From Aeromonas sp. RU39B (GTDB taxonomy: Bacteria > Pseudomonadota > Gammaproteobacteria > Enterobacterales > Aeromonadaceae), in NCBI RefSeq assembly GCF_900156095.1, contig NZ_FTMJ01000007.1, positions 1-64,000 on the forward strand: a stretch of 64,000 bases of DNA. The letters run 5' to 3'. The notes beneath the pieces were generated by a model. The model did not search any database. It was not told where the DNA came from and was given only the letters and a program-made list of their open reading frames with translations. Positions 1 to 8,512 of the stretch are shown one piece after another. Each line of letters begins with the position of its first letter. Position 1 is the first letter of the stretch. The position numbers and the translations under genes were made by a program.

Positions 1-94
1 CGACGGTGGTCTTGCCCTGAATGATTTCCATGACCAAGGCGGACTTGCGCTTGGCCGTCCAACGTTTGATTTCTTCGTCCATCGTGATGCTCAT
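1..94 (-). CDS. IS3-type transposase OrfA, N-terminal fragment (window edge)
   Basis: The first 31 codons of an OrfA protein are present and run off the left edge of the window. The translated start, MSITMDEEIKRWTAKRKSAL, resembles the DUF1153/OrfA helix-turn-helix proteins of IS3-family elements, which bind the element ends and are usually fused to the DDE transposase OrfB by ribosomal frameshifting. A good ribosome binding site (GGAGAT) precedes the ATG at 94. Only the start of the HTH domain is visible, so the exact IS cannot be named and its integrity cannot be judged. Confidence 0.6.
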   Translation of the reverse strand, partial: MSITMDEEIKRWTAKRKSALVMEIIQGKTTV

Positions 95-147
95 GTCTGT
101 TATCTCCATTCATTATGACCTGAGCAGGATTTCAGTGGGTCATTACA
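1..147 (-). mobile_element. End of an IS3-family insertion sequence (partial)
   Basis: The minus strand carries the first part of an IS3-type OrfA gene (1-94). Upstream of it, a likely terminal inverted repeat starts at 147 and reads TGTAATGACCCACTGAAA on the minus strand. Insertion sequences of this family commonly begin with TG, and the homology between two neighbouring 67-bp repeats starts exactly one base further on, at 148. That places the element boundary at 147/148. The rest of the element lies outside the window, so the other end and any target duplication cannot be seen. Confidence 0.65.
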
Positions 148-214
148 GTGAGGAAGTCGGACTGGCGTCCTCCGCTCCCAGCCGCTGGCGCGGCTGCCAC
201 CCCGCCACTGAATA
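148..214. repeat. 67-bp direct repeat, copy 1
   Basis: Nearly identical to 271-337. It starts GTGAGGAAGTCGGACTG, contains a short palindromic core (AGCCGC, 4 bases, GCGGCT) and ends CCACTGAATA. The IS end at 147 abuts its first base. A terminator-like hairpin follows at 217-249. Confidence 0.8.
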
Positions 215-216
215 CG

Positions 217-249
217 AAGCCTGGTCTTGCGACTGGGCTTTTTGTTTTT
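217..249 (+). terminator. Hairpin with T-run
   Basis: AAGCC...GGCTT with an inner GTC/GAC pair forms an imperfect stem around a TTGC loop (217-240), followed by TTTTGTTTTT on the plus strand. It looks like a rho-independent terminator reading rightwards, but no plus-strand gene upstream is intact in the window. Confidence 0.5.
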
Positions 250-270
250 AACGCGGCGTCGCTGGATGAC

Positions 271-337
271 GTGAGGAAGTCGGACTGACGTCCTCCGCGT
301 TCAGCCGCTAGCGCGGCTGCCACTGTGCCACTGAATA
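271..337. repeat. 67-bp direct repeat, copy 2
   Basis: Second copy of the 148-214 repeat, with a few substitutions. It has the same start, the same palindromic core (AGCCGC/GCGGCT) and the same CCACTGAATA end. It is again followed by a hairpin, this one of unrelated sequence (340-367). Confidence 0.8.
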
Positions 338-339
338 GA

Positions 340-367
340 GAAGGCCTTCCCAAACGGGAAGGCCTTC
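340..367. terminator. Perfect 12-bp stem-loop
   Basis: GAAGGCCTTCCC, loop AAAC, GGGAAGGCCTTC. It sits 46 bp beyond the stop codon of the minus-strand MFS gene and is the best candidate for its 3' end. No clear T-run follows on either strand, so factor-independent termination is only inferred. Confidence 0.45.
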
Positions 368-413
368 AGTGTCTGGTTTCAGACAGAACGTAGAGCTTTG
401 CTTCGCGACGCCA

Positions 414-1637
414 TCAGGATGCTACGGGTTGCGTATAGGGCCTTGGGTAGCGAGCGCTCCAGCCGTAGAGCAGGGCTATCAACAGGCAGATACATGCCAT
501 CAGCAGATAGAGCGCCGGACCACCGAGACCGGAGATAAAGAGACCACCAATCCAGGTACCTCCGGCTGTGCCGAGACCGGCTAGTGCGCCGGCGCCGAAA
601 TAGCTGCCCTTGAGGTGAGGTGGGGCCATCTGGTCGATCAGCACGTTAAGCAGTGGGAATAGCAAAACCTCGCCGCTACTGAGCAGAATGGTCGCCATTA
701 TCCAGGAGTGCCAAGAGCCGGTATCGCCTCCGGCAAACAGCAGTTGTGCCCCCATAAACAGGGTGATCCCCAGTTGCAGGCAACGCCGGATTGGCCAGTT
801 GCGCAGCAACCAGAGCAGTGGAAATTGCAATGTCACCACGGTCACTGCATTCAGGGTAATGAGTAGCGCAATCAGCTTGGCAACATCTGGGGTACCGGCG
901 CGATCAAGATATTGCACCAGCGGAGAATTGAACTGGGCATAGACGCTGGTCATCAGCAAATTAGCCAGAATAAGCAGCATAAAGCCGGGATCACGGCGCA
1001 ACACGGCAAACACATCGCGAAGGCCAGTTCCAGAACGCTTTGGTACTGATCCGCCGGTTTTGTGGTTTAGGGTATGAAAGCCCCATACAAAGGCCAGCCC
1101 CAGTACACCATAGCAACCAGCCAGCAGCAGGAAGGTCTGCTGACGGGCGCTGATGCCGAGTGTAACGCCCAGCAGCGGTCCTAGCGCTGCCCCAAGGTTG
1201 AGCAGGAAATAGCGCAGATGCAGCGCCAGTTCGCGGGCCTTGGGTGATTCGAGGCTATCGGCCAGTAGTGCTTTGCCCGGTGCGTCAATCATGCCGGAAG
1301 AGAGCCCGCTACCAACCACCGCCAGCCCTAATGGCAGCAGATGATGGCTGATTCCGATCAGGGCGTAGCAGAGTAGAGAAATCAGGCAGCCGAGCAGCAG
1401 AATGAGGCGACGGCCAAATTTGTCTGACAGCCAGCCGCCATAGAAACCGACCACGGTCGACACCAGCGCCGTGCCAGCCAGCAGCAGGCCAATATTACCG
1501 GCACTCATGCCGTGTTCGCGGTAGAGCAGGATCGAGATAAAGGGCCACACCATGTAGAAACCGGTGCGGATTAGAAACGTTCCGAACACCACGATCCAGA
1601 CCAGTGGGGGAAACTGACGTAACAGGGCGGGCGACAT
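414..1637 (-). CDS. MFS transporter (drug/metabolite efflux type)
   Basis: A 407-residue, very hydrophobic protein with the twelve-helix major facilitator pattern. The loop after helix 2 reads GGWLSDKFGRRLILL, the MFS signature GxxxDrxGRR. The open frame extends further upstream, but the ATG at 1637 has an AAGGAG site seven bases away and begins a typical N-terminus, so it is preferred. It lies downstream of ilvA on the same strand but is separated by a strong terminator, so it is probably its own transcription unit. The substrate cannot be told from sequence; similar proteins are annotated as MdtH/YajR-like efflux pumps. Confidence 0.85.
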   Translation of the reverse strand: MSPALLRQFPPLVWIVVFGTFLIRTGFYMVWPFISILLYREHGMSAGNIGLLLAGTALVSTVVGFYGGWLSDKFGRRLILLLGCLISLLCYALIGISHHLLPLGLAVVGSGLSSGMIDAPGKALLADSLESPKARELALHLRYFLLNLGAALGPLLGVTLGISARQQTFLLLAGCYGVLGLAFVWGFHTLNHKTGGSVPKRSGTGLRDVFAVLRRDPGFMLLILANLLMTSVYAQFNSPLVQYLDRAGTPDVAKLIALLITLNAVTVVTLQFPLLWLLRNWPIRRCLQLGITLFMGAQLLFAGGDTGSWHSWIMATILLSSGEVLLFPLLNVLIDQMAPPHLKGSYFGAGALAGLGTAGGTWIGGLFISGLGGPALYLLMACICLLIALLYGWSARYPRPYTQPVAS

Positions 1638-1710
1638 GACAACTCCTTGTCGGCGTGGCTCTCTGTTGTAACAGACCGGGAGGCTCGCTGACAACGCTTG
1701 GCTGGGGGTA

Positions 1711-1740
1711 GAAAAAAGCAGGGAGGCCGCTGCCTCCCTG
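1711..1740 (-). terminator. Terminator of the ilv operon
   Basis: On the minus strand, a 9-bp GC-rich stem (CAGGGAGGC/GCCTCCCTG, 1719-1740) is followed by CTTTTTTC. It lies 18 bp after the ilvA stop codon and closes the ilvGMEDA transcript. Confidence 0.9.
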
Positions 1741-1758
1741 ATTATCACTGTTTTTAGC

Positions 1759-3285
1759 TCAACGGTTGCTGGATAGGAACAGTTGGTAAGCCGGATCGTC
1801 ACCGACCTCTTTCCAGGCGTAACCAATCTCGCGCAGATAGGTGTGGAAAGCGTCCACATCTTGATCCGGCAGTTCGAAGGCGCACAGCACCCGACCATAA
1901 TCGGCGCCGTGGTTACGGTAATGGAACAGGCTGATGTTCCAGCGAAAGCCAAGGGTCTCGAGGAAGCGCATCAGAGCGCCGGGTTGCTCGGGAAACTTGA
2001 AGCTGTAGAGCCGCTCGTGCAGCTGCCGTGGTGGCCGTCCACCAATCATGTAGCGCACGTGGTTCTTGGCCAGCTCACTCTCAGTCATGTTGACGACTGG
2101 ATAGCCGTTTTGCTCCAGCTGGCTCTGGATTTGGCCGAGCTCCTGATCGCCGCCGGTCAGCCGTACCGAGACAAACAGAGTAGCTTGCTCGGCGTGGGAG
2201 TAGCGGTAATTGAACTCGGTCACCATGCGCGGGCCGAGGTTGCGGCAAAAATCGAGGAAGGCGCCATTACGCTCAGGGATGGTGACGGCCAGCATTCCTT
2301 CGCGCTTTTCGCCAATCTCGCAGCGCTCCGAAACATAACGCAGGCTGTGGAAATTGACATTGGCGCCAGAGAGGATAGCCGCCATCCGTCCGCCCTTGAT
2401 CTGCTCACGCTCGCAATAGGCCTTGAGACCGGCTAGCGACAGGGCGCCCGAGGGTTCGGCAATGGCACGGCAGTCATCGAAGATGTCTTTCAGTGCGGCG
2501 CAGATCTGGTCGTTGGAAACGGTCACCACTTCGTCAAGGTATTGATCACACAGACGAAACGTCTCTTCACCAATGCGGCGTACCGCCACGCCATCGGCAA
2601 ACAGCGATACGCGATCCAGCGACACCGGCTTCCCGGCGGTCATGGCCGCTTTAAGGCAGGCCGAGCCGTCCGCTTCGACACCGATCACCTTGATGTCGGG
2701 TAGCAGTTGCTTGAGGTAGACCGCCACCCCGGCGGCCAGACCACCACCACCGACCGGCACAAACACGTGGGTCAGGCGGGTATCCTGCTCAAGCAACTCC
2801 TTGCCGATGGTTCCTTGTCCGGCGATCACTTCCACATCGTCGAACGGCGGGATCAGGGTGTACCCCTCGACGTCGGAGAGGCGTCGGCTTTCGGCATAGG
2901 CTTCATCGAAGTTATTGCCGTGCAGCATGACGTTGCCACCGAGACGGCGCACCGCATCGACCTTGATATCCGGCGTGGTCTTGGGCATCACGATAATCGC
3001 CTTGATGCCGAGCTTGGCCGAAGAGAGCGCCACACCCTGAGCGTGGTTGCCGGCGGAGGCGGCAATGACGCCGTGCTCCTTTTGTTCGGTCGTGAGGGTG
3101 GCGATCTTGTGATAAGCACCGCGCAGCTTGAACGAATGCACCGGCTGCAGGTCTTCCCGCTTCAGGGTGACGTGATTGCCAAGGCGCTCCGAGAGCTTCT
3201 TGAGCGGCTGCAGCGGGGTGACCCGCGCCGCTTCATAGACCGGAGAGAGCAGGATTTTGCGTAGATAATCGGCCGCAGACACCAT
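1759..3285 (-). CDS. ilvA: Threonine dehydratase, biosynthetic (IlvA)
   Basis: A 508-residue PLP enzyme that deaminates threonine to 2-oxobutanoate, the committed step to isoleucine. Residues about 1-320 are the fold-type II catalytic domain with the PLP lysine in HSFKLRGAY near residue 52 and the glycine-rich phosphate loop VGGGGLAAG near residue 178. The C-terminal ~180 residues contain two ACT-like regulatory modules, which distinguish the isoleucine-inhibited biosynthetic form from the catabolic TdcB. Its length is close to E. coli IlvA (514). The ATG at 3285 is two bases after the ilvD stop, and its GGAGGAG site lies inside the end of ilvD, implying translational coupling. Last gene of the operon. 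Confidence 0.97.
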   Translation of the reverse strand: MVSAADYLRKILLSPVYEAARVTPLQPLKKLSERLGNHVTLKREDLQPVHSFKLRGAYHKIATLTTEQKEHGVIAASAGNHAQGVALSSAKLGIKAIIVMPKTTPDIKVDAVRRLGGNVMLHGNNFDEAYAESRRLSDVEGYTLIPPFDDVEVIAGQGTIGKELLEQDTRLTHVFVPVGGGGLAAGVAVYLKQLLPDIKVIGVEADGSACLKAAMTAGKPVSLDRVSLFADGVAVRRIGEETFRLCDQYLDEVVTVSNDQICAALKDIFDDCRAIAEPSGALSLAGLKAYCEREQIKGGRMAAILSGANVNFHSLRYVSERCEIGEKREGMLAVTIPERNGAFLDFCRNLGPRMVTEFNYRYSHAEQATLFVSVRLTGGDQELGQIQSQLEQNGYPVVNMTESELAKNHVRYMIGGRPPRQLHERLYSFKFPEQPGALMRFLETLGFRWNISLFHYRNHGADYGRVLCAFELPDQDVDAFHTYLREIGYAWKEVGDDPAYQLFLSSNR

Positions 3286-3287
3286 GA

Positions 3288-5138
3288 TTACTCCTCCAGC
3301 TTGCTGCGATCGCGCACCGCGCCTTGGTCGGCGCTGGTTGCCAGCATGGCGTAGGCGCGCAGGGCAAGCGATACGGGACGCTCACGGTTTACCGGCTTCC
3401 ACGCCTTGCTGCCACGGGCCTCCATGGCGGTGCGGCGCAGCGCCAGCACGTCATTGGATACTTCCAGCTCCATTTCACGGGTCGGGATATTGATGCGGAT
3501 AATGTCACCGGTCTCAACCAGACCGATGGTGCCGCCCGCAGCGGCCTCCGGTGAGACGTGACCGATGGAGAGACCCGAGGTGCCACCCGAGAAGCGCCCG
3601 TCAGTGATCAGGGCGCACTTCTTACCCAGCCCCATGGATTTCAGATAAGAGGTCGGATAGAGCATCTCCTGCATACCCGGACCACCTTTCGGCCCTTCGT
3701 AGCGGATGACGACCACTTCACCGGCTTGCACCGTGCCATCGAGAATGCCGGCTACGGCATCTTCCTGGCTCTCGAACACGCGAGCCGGACCGCGGAAGGT
3801 GAGGTTCTCTTCATCTACACCGGCGGTCTTGACGATGGCACCTTTGAGCGCGATGTTGCCGGTCAGCACGGCGAGACCGCCATCCTGGCTGTAGGCGTGC
3901 TCACGCGAGCGGATGCAACCTTCGGCGCGATCCAGATCCAGCTCGTCCCAGCGGCAATCCTGGCTGAAGGCGCGAGTGGTGCGGATCCCGGCCGGCCCGG
4001 CACGGAAGAAACTGGCTACTTCGTCACTCGGCTGGCGGCTGATGTCATATTCGGCCAGCAGCTCTACCAGAGAGGTGCCGAGCACGTTACGCACCGAGGT
4101 GTGCAGCAGACCGGCTTGCTCGAGCTGACCGAGAATGGCCACCACGCCACCGGCGCGGTGTACATCTTCCATGTGGTACTTCTGGGTGGACGGCGCCACT
4201 TTGCACAGTTGCGGAACCTGACGTGACAGGCGATCGATGTCGGTCATGGTGAAATCGACACCGGCTTCCTGCGCCGCAGCCAGCAGGTGCAGCACGGTAT
4301 TGGTCGAGCCACCCATGGCGATATCGAGCGACATGGCGTTCTCGAAGGCTTCCTTGGTGGCGATATTGCGCGGCAGCGCCGAGGCATCGTCCTGCTGATA
4401 CCAGCGTTTGGTCAGCGCGACGATGCGCTGGCCAGCCAGTTTGAACAGCTGTTCGCGGTCGGCATGGGTCGCCAGCAGCGAACCGTTGCCCGGCTGGGAG
4501 AGGCCGAGCGCTTCGGTCAGGCAGTTCATGGAGTTGGCGGTAAACATGCCGGAGCAGGAGCCACAGGTGGGGCAGGCGCTGCGCTCAACCTGCTCGCTCT
4601 GGGCATCGGAGACCTTGGGGTCGGCGCCCTGGATCATGGCATCGACCAGGTCGAGCTTGATGATCTGGTCAGAGAGCGTGGTCTTGCCGGCTTCCATCGG
4701 GCCACCGGAGACGAAGATCACCGGAATGTTGATGCGCAGGGCGGCCATCAGCATCCCCGGGGTGATCTTGTCGCAGTTGGAGATGCAGACCATGGCATCG
4801 GCGCAGTGGGCGTTGACCATGTACTCCACCGAATCGGCGATAAGCTCGCGTGACGGCAAGGAGTAGAGCATACCGCCGTGCCCCATGGCGATGCCGTCAT
4901 CCACGGCGATGGTGTTGAACTCTTTGGCGATTCCGCCGGCCGCTTCAATCTCGCGGGCAACCAGTTGGCCGAGATCCTTGAGGTGCACGTGACCGGGCAC
5001 AAACTGGGTGAAGGAGTTAACCACGGCGATGATGGGTTTGCCGAAATCCTCTTCTTTCACGCCGGTGGCGCGCCACAGGGCGCGGGCGCCGGCCATGTTA
5101 CGGCCGTGGGTGGTGGTGGCTGAGCGCAGCTTCGGCAT
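3288..5138 (-). CDS. ilvD: Dihydroxy-acid dehydratase (IlvD)
   Basis: A 616-residue Fe-S dehydratase that converts 2,3-dihydroxy-isovalerate and its methyl homologue to the 2-oxo acids preceding valine and isoleucine. Recognisable blocks are the N-terminal [20 protein letters not shown], the cluster-ligand regions [12 protein letters not shown] and [18 protein letters not shown], and the C-terminal [20 protein letters not shown]. Length equals the E. coli protein. An AGGGAG ribosome binding site precedes the ATG. It is separated from ilvE by 133 bp containing two overlapping hairpins and is tightly coupled to ilvA downstream. Confidence 0.98.
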   Translation of the reverse strand: MPKLRSATTTHGRNMAGARALWRATGVKEEDFGKPIIAVVNSFTQFVPGHVHLKDLGQLVAREIEAAGGIAKEFNTIAVDDGIAMGHGGMLYSLPSRELIADSVEYMVNAHCADAMVCISNCDKITPGMLMAALRINIPVIFVSGGPMEAGKTTLSDQIIKLDLVDAMIQGADPKVSDAQSEQVERSACPTCGSCSGMFTANSMNCLTEALGLSQPGNGSLLATHADREQLFKLAGQRIVALTKRWYQQDDASALPRNIATKEAFENAMSLDIAMGGSTNTVLHLLAAAQEAGVDFTMTDIDRLSRQVPQLCKVAPSTQKYHMEDVHRAGGVVAILGQLEQAGLLHTSVRNVLGTSLVELLAEYDISRQPSDEVASFFRAGPAGIRTTRAFSQDCRWDELDLDRAEGCIRSREHAYSQDGGLAVLTGNIALKGAIVKTAGVDEENLTFRGPARVFESQEDAVAGILDGTVQAGEVVVIRYEGPKGGPGMQEMLYPTSYLKSMGLGKKCALITDGRFSGGTSGLSIGHVSPEAAAGGTIGLVETGDIIRINIPTREMELEVSNDVLALRRTAMEARGSKAWKPVNRERPVSLALRAYAMLATSADQGAVRDRSKLEE

Positions 5139-5229
5139 TGTCTCTACTCCCTGAAATACGTGGCCCTTCTGGGCTCTCGATAATGTAACGAATGGAATCG
5201 ATCCGGGTCAGCCGGTCTAAACGGGCTGG

Positions 5230-5264
5230 CCCCGAGCGACTCGGGGAGGTGTTGCCACCTCCCC
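5230..5264 (-). promoter_or_regulatory. Two mutually exclusive hairpins between ilvE and ilvD
   Basis: GGGGAGGTG-TTGC-CACCTCCCC (5243-5264) and CCCCGAG-CGA-CTCGGGG (5230-5246) share the bases 5243-5246, so only one can form at a time. There is no T-run, so simple termination is unlikely. The position inside the operon suggests an RNA-processing, stability or differential-expression element. This is inference from the pairing alone. Confidence 0.45.
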
Positions 5265-5271
5265 GCTGTCA

Positions 5272-6195
5272 TCAATCCTGAACTGGCGTGAGCCAACCCC
5301 ATTTGTCTTCGGTCTGACCATTAAACAGGCCGAAGAAGGCATTTTGCAGCTGCTCGGTCACCGGACCACGGCAACCGGCACCTATGGTCATGCGATCGAC
5401 CGAGCGCACCGGTGTCACCTCGGCGGCCGTTCCGGTCATGAAGATCTCGTCGGCCACATAGAGCGCCTCACGGGGCAGCGCCTGCTCGCGCACTTCGATG
5501 CCAAGATCCCGTGCCAGCGTCATGATGGTATCGCGGGTGATGCCAGGCAGGATGGCGGCTGTCGCCGGCGGGGTGAACAGTACGCCGTTTTTCACCAGGA
5601 ACAGGTTCTCGCCAGCCCCTTCGCTCAGGTAGCCGTTCACATCCAGCGCCAGCCCTTCGGCATAACCGTTGCGCTTGGCCTCGCGGCTGATGAGCTGGGA
5701 AGAGAGATAGTTGCCACCTGCTTTGGCGCCGGTCGGGATGGTGTTGGGGGCAAGCCGGCTCCAGGAGGTGACGCAGACATCCACACCGTTCTTGAGTCCC
5801 TCTTCACCGAGATAGGCACCCCAAGGCACGGCCGCCACAATCAGTTCAGCCTTGGCATCCTTGGGCGGAGTGAGACCGAGCCCGACATTGCCGATAAAGG
5901 CCAGCGGGCGCAGGTAGCCGCTCTTGAGCCCGTTCTCCCGTACCACGGCGCGGCACGCTTCGTTGATCGCCGCCTCGTCGTAGGGGAGATCCATCCAGTA
6001 GATCTTGGCAGAGTCGAGCAGGCGGCGGGTGTGCTCCTTGAGACGAAAGATGCAGGTGCCACGCGGTGTGTCATAAGCCCGCACCCCTTCAAATACGGAT
6101 GAGCCGTAGTGCAGGGCATGGGTCATAACGTGAACCTGGGCGCTTTCCCAGGGAACCAGTTGGCCGTTGAACCAGATATATTGTGGCTGAGACAT
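5272..6195 (-). CDS. ilvE: Branched-chain amino acid aminotransferase (IlvE)
   Basis: A 307-residue fold-type IV PLP aminotransferase that makes valine, leucine and isoleucine from their 2-oxo acids with glutamate. Class IV signatures are visible: HALHYGSSVFEGVRAY near residue 27, the PLP lysine region GAKAGGNYLSSQL near residue 157, and EGAGENLFLVKNG near residue 193. Length matches E. coli IlvE (309). An AAGGA site lies upstream of the ATG. It starts 11 bp after ilvM and is part of the same minus-strand operon. Confidence 0.98.
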   Translation of the reverse strand: MSQPQYIWFNGQLVPWESAQVHVMTHALHYGSSVFEGVRAYDTPRGTCIFRLKEHTRRLLDSAKIYWMDLPYDEAAINEACRAVVRENGLKSGYLRPLAFIGNVGLGLTPPKDAKAELIVAAVPWGAYLGEEGLKNGVDVCVTSWSRLAPNTIPTGAKAGGNYLSSQLISREAKRNGYAEGLALDVNGYLSEGAGENLFLVKNGVLFTPPATAAILPGITRDTIMTLARDLGIEVREQALPREALYVADEIFMTGTAAEVTPVRSVDRMTIGAGCRGPVTEQLQNAFFGLFNGQTEDKWGWLTPVQD

Positions 6196-6206
6196 GGGCG
6201 TGTTCC

Positions 6207-6470
6207 TTATGCACGAAGGCTCGACAAGGGTTCCTCACTGCGCTGCTGGCAGGTGTCGACGTAAGAGACGTCCACCAGTTTTGCCAGCTGGCTCCACAGC
6301 TGCTGGATTGGACGGCTGGATGCGACAGTAACCGTGATCCGCAGCTGTTGGCAATCTTGTTCCATATTGAGGGCGCACAGATTGAAACCGCGGTGGCGAA
6401 CCACCCGAAGGACGCGCTCCATCACTTCCGGTCTGGGTTGGGCATGGATCTGCAGGGTATGTTGATTCAT
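6207..6470 (-). CDS. ilvM: Acetolactate synthase II small subunit (IlvM)
   Basis: An 87-residue ACT-domain regulatory subunit that pairs with IlvG to form acetohydroxyacid synthase II. It begins [20 protein letters not shown] and follows the single ACT-domain pattern of E. coli IlvM (87 residues). A longer in-frame start exists, but the ATG at 6470 forms the classical ATGA four-base overlap with the ilvG stop codon, and the length then matches the family. The overlap implies translational coupling and equimolar production of the two subunits. Confidence 0.95.
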   Translation of the reverse strand: MNQHTLQIHAQPRPEVMERVLRVVRHRGFNLCALNMEQDCQQLRITVTVASSRPIQQLWSQLAKLVDVSYVDTCQQRSEEPLSSLRA

Positions 6471-8119
6471 GGGCGTTGCTCCATCATCTGGTGGTTGGCG
6501 ACTCCTGGCGGCACCAGGGGCCATACGTTCTCTTCCTCTGAGATCGCCACATGCAGCAGATAGGCGCCCGGATGCGCCAGCAGGCGCTCAAGAGCCGGTT
6601 CAATCTCTTCCTTGCATGTGATGGTCTCGCCCGCAATACCAAATGCGGCAGCGAGGGTCACAAAATCGGGGTTATCAGACAGGTTGGTTTCGCTGTAGCG
6701 GCCGTCGAAGAACAGCTCTTGCCACTGGCGTACCATGCCGAGGCGCTGGTTATCGAGCAGCACCATCTTCACCTTGAGGCCGGCTCGGCGGATGGTGCCG
6801 AGCTCTTGTACGTTCATCATGAATGAGCCGTCGCCGCTCACCAGTACCACCTCATCGTCCGGGCGAGCCATCTTGGCGCCGATGGCGGCCGGCAGGCCAA
6901 ACCCCATGGTGCCGAGACCGGCGCTGGAGAGGTGGTTGCGTGGATTATCAAAGCGCATGTGCTGGGCTACCCACATCTGGTGCTGGCCCACGTCACAGGC
7001 GACGACGGTATCCTTCGGCAGCTTCTGGCTCAGTCGCTGCAGCAGCGCCGGGGCATAGATGGCTTGGCCGGGATGGTCATAGCGAAACGCATAGTCACGC
7101 GCCATGGCCGCGCAGTGAGCGCGCCAGGGGCCAAGATCCAGCGGCATGCAAAGCGCCGGCAGCACGGCGTTGAGATCGGCAGTGATGCCGACTTCCGGCT
7201 CGCGGCGTTTGCCCAGTTCGGCGGCATCCACATCGAGATGGATCACCTTGGCCTTGGCGGCGAATTCGTCGAGCTTACCGGTTACCCGATCGTCGAAACG
7301 GGCGCCGGCCACAATCAGCAGGTCGCACATCTGCACCGCGTAGTTGGCGGCCTTGGTGCCATGCATGCCGAGCATGCCCAGGAACACCGGCGAGTCCGGG
7401 TCGAGGGTGCCGATCCCTTTGAGGGTGGTCACGGCCGGGATGCCGGTTGTGGCCGCAAAGTCACGCAGCGCGGCGTCGGCGTTGGCCATACCGACACCGC
7501 CACCGACATAGAGCAGCGGTCGTTCGGCGGCGGCAATCAGGGCGCGCGCCTGAGCGATAGCTGCCTGCGGCAAGGGCTCGGGTGTAGCAACGGTGGCAAG
7601 CGGAGCGCGTGGGCTGAAGCTGGCCAGCTGCACATCCTTGGGCAGGTCGATCAGCACCGGCCCCGGCCGTCCTTCGCAGGCGATGGCAAAGGCTTGCGCG
7701 ATGATCTCGGGCAGCTCTTCCACGCTCTCTACCATGAAGGAGTGTTTGGTACAGGCCAGCGACAATCCCAGCACATCCACTTCCTGAAAGGCGTCGGTGC
7801 CGATGGCGGCGCAGGGCACTTGACCCGAGATGGCAACCAGCGGCACCGAGTCGAGCAGGGCTTCGGCCAGACCGGTGACCAGATTGGTGGCGCCGGGACC
7901 AGAGGTGGCGATGCAGACCCCGACTTTGCCGCTGGCGCGGGCGTAACCGATGGCGGCCATGGCTGCGCCCTGTTCGTGGCGGCACAGTTGATGAGACAGG
8001 CCACCGTCGTAGAGTGCGTCATAGACAGGCATGATGGCGCCGCCGGGATAACCGAACACCTGGGTGATGCCCTGTTGCTTGAGGGCGGAAACCACGTACT
8101 GAGCGCCATTCATCTGCAT
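6467..8119 (-). CDS. ilvG: Acetolactate synthase II large subunit (IlvG)
   Basis: A 550-residue thiamine-diphosphate enzyme, the catalytic subunit of AHAS II, which condenses pyruvate with pyruvate or 2-oxobutanoate. The N-terminal pyrimidine-binding domain shows [14 protein letters not shown] and the conserved glutamate in [19 protein letters not shown]; the C-terminal ThDP-binding motif is [29 protein letters not shown], from GDG to the NN-like end. The gene is intact, unlike the frameshifted ilvG of E. coli K-12, so valine-resistant AHAS II should be made. First enzyme gene after the attenuator. Confidence 0.98.
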   Translation of the reverse strand: MQMNGAQYVVSALKQQGITQVFGYPGGAIMPVYDALYDGGLSHQLCRHEQGAAMAAIGYARASGKVGVCIATSGPGATNLVTGLAEALLDSVPLVAISGQVPCAAIGTDAFQEVDVLGLSLACTKHSFMVESVEELPEIIAQAFAIACEGRPGPVLIDLPKDVQLASFSPRAPLATVATPEPLPQAAIAQARALIAAAERPLLYVGGGVGMANADAALRDFAATTGIPAVTTLKGIGTLDPDSPVFLGMLGMHGTKAANYAVQMCDLLIVAGARFDDRVTGKLDEFAAKAKVIHLDVDAAELGKRREPEVGITADLNAVLPALCMPLDLGPWRAHCAAMARDYAFRYDHPGQAIYAPALLQRLSQKLPKDTVVACDVGQHQMWVAQHMRFDNPRNHLSSAGLGTMGFGLPAAIGAKMARPDDEVVLVSGDGSFMMNVQELGTIRRAGLKVKMVLLDNQRLGMVRQWQELFFDGRYSETNLSDNPDFVTLAAAFGIAGETITCKEEIEPALERLLAHPGAYLLHVAISEEENVWPLVPPGVANHQMMEQRP

Positions 8120-8154
8120 ACTTCCTGTCCTATCCTTACTGTTCTGAGCCTAAA

Positions 8155-8187
8155 GAAAAACCCCCGAGTCCTTGAGGAGCTCGGGGG
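8155..8187 (-). terminator. ilv attenuator terminator
   Basis: On the minus strand CCCCCGAG-CTCCTCAAGGA-CTCGGGGG is followed by TTTTTCTTT. It lies 29 bp after the ilvL stop codon and 36 bp before ilvG, the position of the transcription attenuator. When charged Ile/Val/Leu tRNAs are plentiful the ribosome finishes ilvL and this hairpin forms. Confidence 0.92.
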
Positions 8188-8215
8188 TCGTTTTCTTCGG
8201 TTCTGCCGGTGTGGG

Positions 8216-8314
8216 TTATCCCTTATTCCGTGCAGCCAAACGAGCCCCGAGCGGTGTAATAATAATCACCACTAGGACCACAATAATGCTGACGAAACGG
8301 GAGACCAGGCTCAT
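8216..8314 (-). CDS. ilvL: ilvGMEDA operon leader peptide (IlvL)
   Basis: A 32-codon open frame that begins ATG at 8314 and ends TAA at 8216. Its middle reads IIVVLVVIII, ten consecutive branched-chain residues (five Ile, four Val, one Leu). E. coli IlvL is also 32 residues with a VVISVVVIII core and a Pro/Gly/Ala tail; here the tail is TPLGARLAARNKG. The attenuator hairpin follows directly. Ribosome stalling on the Ile/Val codons should favour an antiterminator. Short, but the composition, position and homologous layout make it secure. Confidence 0.95.
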   Translation of the reverse strand: MSLVSRFVSIIVVLVVIIITPLGARLAARNKG

Positions 8315-8468
8315 GACAAAATCCAGTTAATTCGGTGTATATCGGGCGGCATGACCGCGAATGGCTATTAGAACTAGCACGGCACGTCAGCATGGGCAAG
8401 ACTTTTTTTCATGACAAGTTTCTGAATATTGTCGTGGTGGCGGCGCCAAACCAGATGATCTATCCATC

Positions 8469-8496
8469 TTTATTTTGTTTTGTGAAACAAAATAAA
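8469..8496. promoter_or_regulatory. Perfect 12-bp inverted repeat upstream of comM
   Basis: TTTATTTTGTTT, loop TGTG, AAACAAAATAAA. It ends 16 bp before the comM ATG in the ilvL-comM divergent region. It could be a protein operator or a 5' RNA hairpin near the ribosome binding site. No known regulator motif is recognised. Confidence 0.5.
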
Positions 8497-8512
8497 CTCA
8501 GGGACGGGAATC

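Noticed and set aside
6932..8275. A 447-codon plus-strand open frame opposite ilvG
   Set aside because: It is antisense to the conserved ilvG gene, runs into the ilvL attenuator region and shows no domain.
8330..8420. Search for the ilv promoter on the minus strand
   Set aside because: Several weak -35/-10 combinations (for example TTGCCC with TAGTTC) are possible; none is good enough to call.
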